Assembly (NCBI GenBank): GCA_027488785.1
Contig: JAIYAY010000013.1
Span: 1-35,577 of the forward strand
Length of the DNA: 35,577 nt
Reading direction: 5' to 3'
Source of the DNA: Sphingomonadales bacterium
Lineage (GTDB): Bacteria > Pseudomonadota > Alphaproteobacteria > Sphingomonadales > Sphingomonadaceae
The number at the start of each line of letters is the position of its first letter. The first letter of the stretch is position 1. The position numbers and the translations under genes were made by a program. Shown in pieces: positions 7,662 to 15,729 of this stretch. The notes under the pieces were generated by a model that saw nothing but the letters and a program-made list of their open reading frames with translations, was not told the origin of the DNA and did no database searches.

Positions 7662-8423
7662 TCAGATTGCAGAGACCACATTCGTGTCGATCAGCGAGCA
7701 CAAATGGTCATCTAGCAGCCGGGGAATTTGCCCGCCCGAAATCAGCACACCGGCCTCCATGTTCTTTTCCATGGCGTGCCCGGTGAGGTTCGCACTGGTT
7801 ATGAAACACATCCTCCCGTCTGCCACGGCCACTTTGGCGTGGACGCGACCATCGGAAAATTGCGCAGCCTTGTCTCGCCATGCATAGAGATTGGCGGCCG
7901 GGACCAGCGCGCTCATCTTGCCTATTGCATCAAATGAGATGCTACCGCCGTGGTCCTGGGATAGCTCAAGCAGCATTGATATCGCCACGCCTCTAGCAGC
8001 AGCTGCATTCAGGGCCTTAACGATGGCGGAGACGTCGTAGGCGACGAAGCTGGTTATGAATAGCGTCTGCTCGGTGGCGTTGATGACTTGCAGTAGCGCT
8101 TGCTCCGTCCGACGGGCCGAAACGAAGGGCGTCGTCGGCCCCGTCCACACGAGTTCCGTAGATTGCTGGTTAACCACCTTGGTGAAGACATGGCCGGCAG
8201 CGAGCAGCATCGACGCAAGTTCATCGGCACCGACACTGGTTCTTAGCCATGCTTCGACGAGCTGATCCACTACCCCGGCGGCGGCAGGCGTGCCGACTAC
8301 GCTCGAAAGTGAACTGGCCGCTTTACTGGTGCCGGTCTGGCGTATCTGGTTAGCGATTGACTGAACTTTTTCTGGAGAGACAAGACAGGCCACGGCTGCC
8401 ACGGCGTCCAAGAGCTCCTCCAT
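7662..8423 (-). CDS. drmC: DISARM protein DrmC, phospholipase D-fold
   Basis: The 253-residue protein has one HKD motif, VHAKVAVAD followed by SANLT (histidine near residue 196), the active site of phospholipase D-fold phosphodiesterases and nucleases. The N-terminal 90 residues are helical, and QALLQVINATEQTLFITSF opens the PLD fold. A single HKD means that activity would need a dimer. In DISARM, DrmC is the small PLD member of the core drmABC set; it was reported not to be strictly required in the Bacillus system. ATG 8423 lies one base after the drmB stop, and it is the last gene of the operon. Position directly after a DUF1998 gene makes the DrmC call secure. Confidence 0.92.
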   Translation of the reverse strand: MEELLDAVAAVACLVSPEKVQSIANQIRQTGTSKAASSLSSVVGTPAAAGVVDQLVEAWLRTSVGADELASMLLAAGHVFTKVVNQQSTELVWTGPTTPFVSARRTEQALLQVINATEQTLFITSFVAYDVSAIVKALNAAAARGVAISMLLELSQDHGGSISFDAIGKMSALVPAANLYAWRDKAAQFSDGRVHAKVAVADGRMCFITSANLTGHAMEKNMEAGVLISGGQIPRLLDDHLCSLIDTNVVSAI

Positions 8424-8424
8424 G

Positions 8425-10284
8425 TCACCACCCCTTGAAGAAGGCGGCGTCTACACGTTCCAAGGTAGGAACCAGCAGCGACCGATCAAGGTAACGGTTT
8501 CCTCGCTCACACGACGTCTCAGCAACGAGGCTGCAGGCGTGGCATGCGGCTGCGTGGAGTGATCGGTCCTTTTGCGGGTCGTGCTCGGAGCAGAGCGGGT
8601 CCGAGGAACAAATTTTCGTGCGGTTCAAGGCTTGCTCCAGCAGGCGCCCGAGATTTTCTGGCTTACCAAGATCGACCAAGCCGCCAAGTGTGCCGTCAGA
8701 GTCAGCGGCCGCCGTGTAGATAAGGATGCCCGCCTGCGGGCTTTCTCCGGAGGTGTCGGCATAGATTCGCTCGCGGATGCTTGCAGCGTTGTAGCCGCAC
8801 TCCAGCGCCAGCTCACGGATCAGCAAGTGCGAGAGCGTGTGGAGCATGGCGTACCTGATGCCAGGGTAGCCCTCATTAGGGTCGAGATGACGTGAGTTGC
8901 GCCATCCCCTGTGCCCGCCGCGTAGCATCTGGTCGACCTTCTCCACCGCAGGCAGAGCCTCCCAGGCAACGAGTGCCTGTTCGTCGAACTGTATGAAGAT
9001 GCCTTCGCCATGGACTTGGTTTGCTGGAACCCAGTCCGGTTTGCTTCGTGAGAGGCTGGCCATCTGCGGCCGCTCATTCGGATTCCCAGTTTCCTCGGGC
9101 GCCTCCACTCGGGTGAAACCGAGTAAGGCATTGACCTCACGCAGTCGCTCCAGAAGGAGCACTCTGCCGATAAGCTTAGCAAAGGGTGGGGGCGTACCGA
9201 CCTTCTTGCTCATGAAGTGCGGGTAATCCGTGGGCGGATTCTCCCCTTTCAGCACGTCCCACTCGGGGCCCTTGATGTCGGCCTCACCCACGACTTCATG
9301 CCCAGCACCTTCACGGTGCACTTCGATCGCCAACCAAATCGACGCCGCCGGATACTTATCGATCCCTGGCAGCGCCCCGGTTTTTTTCAAGGTCTTAACC
9401 GTCACCGACACTTCAGCTTCGGATCCAAGATCCTCGAAAAACTCCCAGCCATCCTGGATCAGCTGGCTGAGCGGGTCCTTGGTCTGGGGAATCGCAAGGG
9501 CAGAAAGCGTGATCGGGAACCAACTGTTCGTAGCGCCTAATAGAACCGCGCGCGCTTCCTCGTCGCACTCGTTATCAAAGTGATCAAGGTGGGGATGCCG
9601 TCCTCGACAAACCGGCAGGTTCTCTTTCCCAGCCTTGCCAAATGCTTGAGCCAGGCTTCTTGAGCTTGAGCACGAGTCACACTTCACCCAGAGGTTTTCT
9701 GTCTGTAACGAGGCCCCGCTCTCATAAAAGCGTAACGTGCCCTTGCACGAGCTGTTGCCGCCATGGACAAAGTAGAGCCAAGGGAAGTCGTCGAGATGCC
9801 CATCACGGCAGGCCAACAAGAAACGTGCCGGCACGGCGTCAGCATCCTTGGCTGGCTGATCGCCGCTTGAGCCCCGACATCCTTTGTGGATAAACCGCGT
9901 GCGCTCGGGCCTGAAGCGGTTCTCTTTGATCTCGAATAGTCCGGCATCGAAGGGCGACAACAAGCCGCATTTCACGCAGCGCATCCAGCGCGGGAATGGC
10001 CGGACCGGAACCCCGATGTTGGCCTCGGCTGACCAGACATCGACCAGTTCACTCTTCTGGAATGGCGGCATCCGCAGATTTTCGACTTGCTCTCCCAGTG
10101 CCTTTCGGACGGCGGCTAACAGTCTGGCTTCCTGGATCGGTTGACATCGGTCCTTCTCCCAACGGTCGATACCAAGTGTTACGACGGACAAGCTCGGCAG
10201 ATCAATCAATGCTCCTGGGCCATATGTCCAGAGCAGTTGGCTGGGTCGTACTTCTCCGACTGGAGTCTTGCTATTGATGGTCAT
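8425..10284 (-). CDS. drmB: DISARM protein DrmB, DUF1998 protein
   Basis: The 619-residue protein begins with the family's typical entry (VRPSQLLWTYGPGALIDLP). It carries several probable zinc-binding cysteine clusters: CVKCG near residue 105, CDSCS near 203, and a C-terminal set (CSSDPLC, CHACSLV, SCERGNRYLDR) at about residues 550-605. DUF1998 lies around residues 490-600 (LHTLSHLLIREL, GILIYTAAADSDGTLGGL). Known DISARM work shows that DrmB binds DrmA, and the complex recognises DNA with a 5' single-stranded end. ATG 10284 is preferred: GAGG lies seven bases upstream, formed by the last codons of drmA. A TTG at 10290 overlapping the drmA stop is the alternative. Confidence 0.95.
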   Translation of the reverse strand: MTINSKTPVGEVRPSQLLWTYGPGALIDLPSLSVVTLGIDRWEKDRCQPIQEARLLAAVRKALGEQVENLRMPPFQKSELVDVWSAEANIGVPVRPFPRWMRCVKCGLLSPFDAGLFEIKENRFRPERTRFIHKGCRGSSGDQPAKDADAVPARFLLACRDGHLDDFPWLYFVHGGNSSCKGTLRFYESGASLQTENLWVKCDSCSSSRSLAQAFGKAGKENLPVCRGRHPHLDHFDNECDEEARAVLLGATNSWFPITLSALAIPQTKDPLSQLIQDGWEFFEDLGSEAEVSVTVKTLKKTGALPGIDKYPAASIWLAIEVHREGAGHEVVGEADIKGPEWDVLKGENPPTDYPHFMSKKVGTPPPFAKLIGRVLLLERLREVNALLGFTRVEAPEETGNPNERPQMASLSRSKPDWVPANQVHGEGIFIQFDEQALVAWEALPAVEKVDQMLRGGHRGWRNSRHLDPNEGYPGIRYAMLHTLSHLLIRELALECGYNAASIRERIYADTSGESPQAGILIYTAAADSDGTLGGLVDLGKPENLGRLLEQALNRTKICSSDPLCSEHDPQKDRSLHAAACHACSLVAETSCERGNRYLDRSLLVPTLERVDAAFFKGW

Positions 10285-10286
10285 GG

Positions 10287-13200
10287 TCAATCCTCATCCT
10301 TCGTCGTAGGACGCGGCTTCCAGTCGTGATCGTCCGTGATGCGGCTCGTATTCATGATTAAGCGCACGCCAGGCTCAACTTCCCGCATCGACATCGGCAC
10401 GGTCCAGTTGTCCCAAGCGTGAATTCCTGGTGAGCTGATCAGGGCTTTTGTTGTCGCCGCTTGCGCTCCACGCTTCTCGTAGGCAAGTGTTCGACCTGGA
10501 ACGCTCACTTCCTTGGCCCATTCATCTGCGCGTTCCTTGAGCTCCTGTTGGGCCAGGCTTTTGGTGCTCGCCAGTTCGCTGACATTCCATGCTCGGTTTA
10601 CGATTACATCAATAGCCTCGGTGATTTCGCTCTGGTCTGACTTGTCCAACTTCCCCGCCCCTTCATTGGGGCTGAATACATCGTTCTCAAGGCGCATCAG
10701 GCTGAGCAACGAACCTGTCAGACCACGGTCCATGGCTCGGGGCGAAAACGGTGTAACCGATTGCGCTTCCACATGCTTGTAGAACGTTGCGTGGTAATGC
10801 TCGAATGTCTCGTAGTGGGAGAGGTCCCGGGGGCGCGCCCAGGTGAGCACGGTGCAGACAAGACCGGGAAATGAACGACCCACCCGGCTGGTAGCCTGGA
10901 TGTACTCGGCCGTGCCTTTGGGTTGGCCGTTGACCGCCATCAGCCCCAGCCGATTGACGTCGACACCGACTGACAACATGTTGGTGGCCAAAACCACATC
11001 GATCGCCCGGGTGTCGCCCTCTTGCCACTTGGTCACGTATTTACCGGCTGTGGTGTCGAACTCGGACTTGAACTTCACCTCAAGGTTGTCGAGGTACTTC
11101 GGGATGTCTTGGCTAGAGACGCGGGATGTCAACTCGCGAATGTTGCTGACGCTGCGTTGCTCCAATGCGGGGCGTTCGACCATGCTCATCTGCACCCGGT
11201 AGGATCGCGTCTGCACGTCGTCCTCTGCCAAGCGCTTCATGCCCCCCAGCTCGCGCAGCGAGTTGAAGTAGCCGACCATGGTCATGTATGGGTCTGAAGG
11301 CTCGCCAAAGCGATCGAACAACCCTTGGGCAGCGGTCAGGAAAGCCGTATAGACCCGAATCAACATCGCAGGCCGCGAACTGCCCGGGGAGCAGACCCCG
11401 AGGTAACGCCGTCCAGGCCTGTCCTCAATCGGTCGCTGGACGGAAAAGTAGTTGTCCTCCACGTCCAATCCATGCGGCGGGAATACAGACACGCGGCGCA
11501 TGAAGACGTTGTTAACCTGCTCACGGGCTTTGCGAACAGTGGCCGTCGACGCGATAATCTTCGGCTTAACTGTATGCTCGCCGAGCTTCCAGCCGCATAG
11601 CCCATCGACGGCGGTCTCATATAAACCAACCATTGTGCCAAGCGGTCCGCTGATTAGGTGGAATTCATCCTGGATGATCAGGTCTGGCGGACGGATGGGG
11701 CTAATGTTTTTGACCTTGGTGGCGCCGAGTCCTCTGCTAGCCTGGTGATTGCCATTGCAGTCCGCGCCCTGCCATAGAAGTCCGTGTCGATCGCATTCCT
11801 GGCCGACCCGGCCGAACAGTGTGCGTACCTGGCCCCGCCACGCCATCATGGCGAACTTGTCCACCGTGGCGATCATCATCGTCGGGGGGCGATGGTATAT
11901 CTCCTCATCCACGACAAGAACCGGAATGCCGGCGTGTGAGAGCTTGCTGGACTTGCTCTTCGAAAAGTCGCAGCGGCCCTTTTTATCGCCGCAATACACG
12001 AAGGTCCGCCCACGCCCCTTGTCGACCTCTACGTCGCGCCCTGGGGCGACTTCCGAGCCGCACCAAGGGCAACTGGTAAGCTGCGCTGGGGACGCTGCCC
12101 CGGCATTGTACTTGCCGGGGTTGCGAATGTCCTCAATGGCCCGATGACTTTCCTCGGTCGTGCCGGGTGTCACCTTGTTGCCCACCCAGAGTCCGATGGT
12201 GAAGGGTTCGGTGCCGAGCGTATCGTCACCCTTCGCCAGTGCCTCGCGTCGCAGCACCTCCATCGCACAGATCAGTGCCGTTGCACGCTGGAACTGCTGC
12301 AGCGTCAGCAGACGCAGGGTGTAACGCATGATCACAGCGAGACCGCGCGAACCGTCGTAGCCGCCCAGGTTGCCATGCATGCGCCGAATGGCCATGGTGA
12401 AGGCGGCGACACCCAAGTAGGCCTCGGTCTTACCGCCGCCGGTGGGGAACCAGAGCAGGTCGGCATAGGCTTCTACTGGTTGCACACGATCCGGGTGTGT
12501 GGGGTTAGCCAGTGAAGGGATCGACAGGAGCAGGAACGCCAACTGGAACGGACGCCAGCTGCGGTTCTTAAGCACATCGAACTGTTCGACGGTGACATCC
12601 TTGCCGCGCCGAATCTCTAAGGCGTATTGGCTGCGCACACGCTGCGTCGCCATTGCTTGGTTCGCAAAACGGAAGGCCGCCAAAGCCTTCTCGTCACTCT
12701 TCAACGTATCGATACCCTGCTGCAGACGCTTGTGGGTCTCCTGGCACCGATCCATCGCCAGTTGTGACTGCGCGTCGTAGCCAAGCACGTCAACACCGAC
12801 CCGAGCACGCTGCTCGCCGATCCACGCTGCGTAATCCTTGGTCAGCAAGCTCAGGGCATCGACCAACGGACCGATTTCCAAGGTTGCGAGGCGCTGCATG
12901 TCGAGCAGGCCCGTGCTCACCATCTCCTTCATCGCAGGACGGTCCGCCTGGTCGAGACCCGGCGTCTCAGTGACCTGCACCTCGTATTGAGGTAAGACGA
13001 CCGTACGCACCTCGGTGGCCAGTGTCACGTCATCTGCCGTTTTGGCATGAACGGCGACGCCATGGCCCACGGCAAACTCCACCCGGTTGCGGTAGATCAT
13101 CTCCAGCGATTCACGCTCCGGGTCCATGCCATCCGCATCCAATACCGGACGTCGACGGAAAATGGCGCGCTTCTGAGCTTCAGCTTCCGAGCGAACGATC

Positions 13201-14321
13201 AGTTCAGGCTGGAAGACCCAGGCGGAATCCCGGTTGCTTTCGGGCTCCTCTTGTGCGTTGACCAGGAAAAGTGTGACTAAGCGGTCGCCATTTGCATTTT
13301 TAGCACGAACTGAGCCTTGCACCCGGACGTCGGGATAGTTCTCGTCTGGTGCCTGATGGGTGATCACACCTTCGGTAAGCGGCAGCACCAACTTGCCACC
13401 GCAGGGGATGCGTTGCCAGACCTTGACCTTGGCCTGCTCCTGGGCTCCGGTCTCTTTGTTCATGCGCGTGCGAAAAATCTCGTGCTCGTCACTGCGTTCG
13501 TAACGCCCCCAGCGCACCTCGATCTCAATCCGTTCGGCATCACCATCGACGCAGAAGGTCATGCCCAGACTGCTCGGCACCAGCGACTGATTACTGGCCG
13601 CGTCGATCTCGTCGCCCGCGTCGGATTCGGGCTCTGCTCGACCGGTCGCAGTACCAAACTCCGCACCGGGTTCATGCCGGCCAGGCACCTTGGGGTCGGT
13701 AGGTTCTTCGACCTCTTCGCTCGCCAGTGGCCCTTCGAGTCCCTCAATGCCACCTTGCGCCGCCTCGCGTGGGGCGAGCTTGCCTACCAAATAGCGGTCG
13801 CGCACACCCATGTCGACAATGCGCTCGTGAGAGCCGCCAGCCGGGCCGAGCAGATCGTCCATCACGGCCAGTTGCAGTAGTTCTCGAATGTAGGCGAGTT
13901 CCTGCTGATATTTGGGTGAGCGGGCATCAAAGCCGACTGACGGGACATCGTCTATGGTCTTGTGAAGCGTATTGGTCAGCGCGTCGATAAAGTCGGCCCA
14001 CTGGACTCGACCGACAGTCCCTGAGGTCGGCGCCGTGAGCGCGGTGACGCCAATCGAGACCCGCTCTGCGACCGACAGCACTCGGTCGAAATAGAGTGTG
14101 GTGGCGTCGAGATCGGAACGGACTCGCAGCAAACGCCCAACACGAGTGATGTCGCCAGCGGGATTCAGAACCAGAATCCAGTTGTCCACCTCAATGGCCT
14201 GATAGAGTTGCCGCGCCCCCTTTAGAACCAGAATGTAGGGCTTGAGCCTGTCGTCAATGCATATACCTTGATCAACAGCAATCCATGCATTTAGGCTCTT
14301 AGTTTTTGGCTGCTCTGGCAT
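10287..14321 (-). CDS. drmA: DISARM helicase DrmA
   Basis: This is a 1344-residue superfamily 2 helicase. About residue 629 has the Walker A motif (FPTGGGKTEAYLG), about 885 the DEFH form of motif II (IIQDEFHLISGPLGT) typical of DrmA, then STATVRKA (motif III) and, near residue 1145, ATNMLSVGVDVNRL and QATSRVGRSFPG (motifs V and VI). Between the lobes is a zinc-binding insertion, CPWCG then YCG and C (about 752-785). In DISARM, DrmA with DrmB forms the DNA-sensing core. ATG 14321 is chosen because GAGG sits six bases before it; a TTG at 14333 would overlap the preceding gene. Sampled stretches here are about 52-65% GC, clearly above the endonuclease gene next to it. Confidence 0.95.
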   Translation of the reverse strand: MPEQPKTKSLNAWIAVDQGICIDDRLKPYILVLKGARQLYQAIEVDNWILVLNPAGDITRVGRLLRVRSDLDATTLYFDRVLSVAERVSIGVTALTAPTSGTVGRVQWADFIDALTNTLHKTIDDVPSVGFDARSPKYQQELAYIRELLQLAVMDDLLGPAGGSHERIVDMGVRDRYLVGKLAPREAAQGGIEGLEGPLASEEVEEPTDPKVPGRHEPGAEFGTATGRAEPESDAGDEIDAASNQSLVPSSLGMTFCVDGDAERIEIEVRWGRYERSDEHEIFRTRMNKETGAQEQAKVKVWQRIPCGGKLVLPLTEGVITHQAPDENYPDVRVQGSVRAKNANGDRLVTLFLVNAQEEPESNRDSAWVFQPELIVRSEAEAQKRAIFRRRPVLDADGMDPERESLEMIYRNRVEFAVGHGVAVHAKTADDVTLATEVRTVVLPQYEVQVTETPGLDQADRPAMKEMVSTGLLDMQRLATLEIGPLVDALSLLTKDYAAWIGEQRARVGVDVLGYDAQSQLAMDRCQETHKRLQQGIDTLKSDEKALAAFRFANQAMATQRVRSQYALEIRRGKDVTVEQFDVLKNRSWRPFQLAFLLLSIPSLANPTHPDRVQPVEAYADLLWFPTGGGKTEAYLGVAAFTMAIRRMHGNLGGYDGSRGLAVIMRYTLRLLTLQQFQRATALICAMEVLRREALAKGDDTLGTEPFTIGLWVGNKVTPGTTEESHRAIEDIRNPGKYNAGAASPAQLTSCPWCGSEVAPGRDVEVDKGRGRTFVYCGDKKGRCDFSKSKSSKLSHAGIPVLVVDEEIYHRPPTMMIATVDKFAMMAWRGQVRTLFGRVGQECDRHGLLWQGADCNGNHQASRGLGATKVKNISPIRPPDLIIQDEFHLISGPLGTMVGLYETAVDGLCGWKLGEHTVKPKIIASTATVRKAREQVNNVFMRRVSVFPPHGLDVEDNYFSVQRPIEDRPGRRYLGVCSPGSSRPAMLIRVYTAFLTAAQGLFDRFGEPSDPYMTMVGYFNSLRELGGMKRLAEDDVQTRSYRVQMSMVERPALEQRSVSNIRELTSRVSSQDIPKYLDNLEVKFKSEFDTTAGKYVTKWQEGDTRAIDVVLATNMLSVGVDVNRLGLMAVNGQPKGTAEYIQATSRVGRSFPGLVCTVLTWARPRDLSHYETFEHYHATFYKHVEAQSVTPFSPRAMDRGLTGSLLSLMRLENDVFSPNEGAGKLDKSDQSEITEAIDVIVNRAWNVSELASTKSLAQQELKERADEWAKEVSVPGRTLAYEKRGAQAATTKALISSPGIHAWDNWTVPMSMREVEPGVRLIMNTSRITDDHDWKPRPTTKDED

Positions 14322-14329
14322 GACTATCC

Positions 14330-15532
14330 TCAAACTTTGAATTCACTGACCAAAAGCGTCTCTACACGCTCCACGGTATTGAAACCGTTCGAAATCAATA
14401 TCTCGGCGATATCCCGCCCGGAAATAAACAAGATCGGGTGGCGATCTTCCCGGACTTCCTCATAAGCCTGCCGTGAGACCAGTGCTGTAGTAACCAGAAC
14501 GCCAAATTGTCGGTGTCGAATTCGCGAAATGAGACGGGAAACTTCCTTTACGCCAATAGTATTAGGGGGCAACCCATTTATTGGCGGCCGATAACACTTG
14601 GCCTCTAAAGAAAACTCTGCATATACTGGGTCATCGGCTAGTCCGAGCAAGTATCGGCCAATGGCATCACGACCGCCATCAATCGTTCCGCGGGTAATTT
14701 CATCAATGATGACCCTTGAATCTGTCATCTGATAAATACGTGCGGCGAACGCTTCAAAGGCAATAGGCGTGTCTTTAAAATGTTTCCAAACACATTCCAG
14801 AATCGAAGCCTTTAACTGCGTATCAGGCGTTTGTTGCTCTACCGATCGTATAACGGTCGTTGGTTCAGCAACAAGCGGTCGATAGGTGCCTGTCGCCACC
14901 CAGTCCTGCCAAGTTTTTGGTGCATTGAATGTGTTTGGGTTACCGGCAGCCAAGTCTAAGATCCACGCTCTTGAAACGACGGGCACATTCAAAATTGTGA
15001 AAGTTGAGCGATAGTTTTGAAAGCGCTGTCCATTTGTGGATTTCCACACTGCCACCAAATCCTCTGTCGCCGACATGCCCGGGAACCCAGGAACGGCCAG
15101 TCCCTTGAACTGCACTGAGCGAGCACCATTCCTTGTTTGGTGTTTTTTGAAAATTAAGAACGGCGCCACGCCCACTCGCGGAGCGGTCTGGTCATGTAGG
15201 CAACTAAATGCGTAGCGAAGCACTCTATTGCCCCCAGCTCGCGTGTCATGGAGTTCATGGCCGGGGGTCTTGTTGTCACCGAAATAGATGAATTTCCCGT
15301 TATTCAAGTCAAGAGAGTCAGGCCAGTCTCGATCTTCACCTGTGGTAAAAAGGACCACCCAGTTCTTTCGGTCCCCGCGCCCAGACACACGGAAGCCACC
15401 CATATTTCCCGAACCTGGTAAAAGCTTGGAAATGGGCTCGCCTGATAGCTGACCATCAGTGCTGCTCTCATATATCGCGTCAACGATAAGGTCTGCAGTC
15501 GGGAGCCGAGAGAATGGAAAGGTCTGGCTCAT
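14330..15532 (-). CDS. Modification-dependent restriction endonuclease, MspJI/AspBHI type
   Basis: The 400-residue protein has a C-terminal PD-(D/E)xK nuclease of the Mrr-like type. GGRDAIGRY near residue 285 supplies the aspartate, and exactly 20 residues later comes EAK in FSLEAKCY, giving D-x20-EAK, the arrangement described for AspBHI and relatives. The helix VSRLISRIRHRQFGVLVTT and the ending FISGRDIAEIL also fit. The N-terminal 200 residues (including GGFRVSGRGDRKNWVVLFTTGED) would be the SRA-like domain that reads 5-methyl- or 5-hydroxymethylcytosine; I infer this from family and length. It lies between drmMI and drmA, which is not part of the minimal DISARM set. ATG 15532 is two bases after the preceding stop, with GGA about eight bases upstream. 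Sampled lines are about 40-48% GC. Confidence 0.85.
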   Translation of the reverse strand: MSQTFPFSRLPTADLIVDAIYESSTDGQLSGEPISKLLPGSGNMGGFRVSGRGDRKNWVVLFTTGEDRDWPDSLDLNNGKFIYFGDNKTPGHELHDTRAGGNRVLRYAFSCLHDQTAPRVGVAPFLIFKKHQTRNGARSVQFKGLAVPGFPGMSATEDLVAVWKSTNGQRFQNYRSTFTILNVPVVSRAWILDLAAGNPNTFNAPKTWQDWVATGTYRPLVAEPTTVIRSVEQQTPDTQLKASILECVWKHFKDTPIAFEAFAARIYQMTDSRVIIDEITRGTIDGGRDAIGRYLLGLADDPVYAEFSLEAKCYRPPINGLPPNTIGVKEVSRLISRIRHRQFGVLVTTALVSRQAYEEVREDRHPILFISGRDIAEILISNGFNTVERVETLLVSEFKV

Positions 15533-15534
15533 TG

Positions 15535-15729
15535 CTAAATTCCGACCATCCGATGACGTGCACCAAGCCTCTCGCCTTTTCCCAAGACTAAAGCCCAGTG
15601 ACCCGGTGCGACAGCGATATCGGAAGTCGGGCCACGTCCAATCCGAACAGCATACCCATTGAAGGCTGGCTCACCGCGAATGGTCCACGCAGCATGTTGA
15701 GAGCCAGCATGTCCTATCGGCTCATTCAT
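15535..15729 (-). CDS. Small unknown protein inside the DISARM operon (64 residues)
   Basis: I do not recognise this protein. It begins MNEPIGHAGSQHAAWTIRGE and has a glycine-rich, probably beta-stranded core (VRIGRGPTSDI, HWALVLGKGERLGARHR). Its ATG lies in the last codons of drmMI (8-base overlap), and its stop is two bases before the endonuclease ATG, so the three genes are translated as a chain. The frame stays open through a tightly packed operon, which supports a real gene despite a weak ribosome site. Possible roles are a partner or regulator of the adjoining methyltransferase or nuclease; nothing in the sequence decides between them. Confidence 0.65.
   Translation of the reverse strand: MNEPIGHAGSQHAAWTIRGEPAFNGYAVRIGRGPTSDIAVAPGHWALVLGKGERLGARHRMVGI

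Noticed and set aside
13317-13880. 187-codon plus-strand frame opposite drmA
   Set aside because: Antisense shadow in GC-rich coding DNA; drmA is intact on the other strand.
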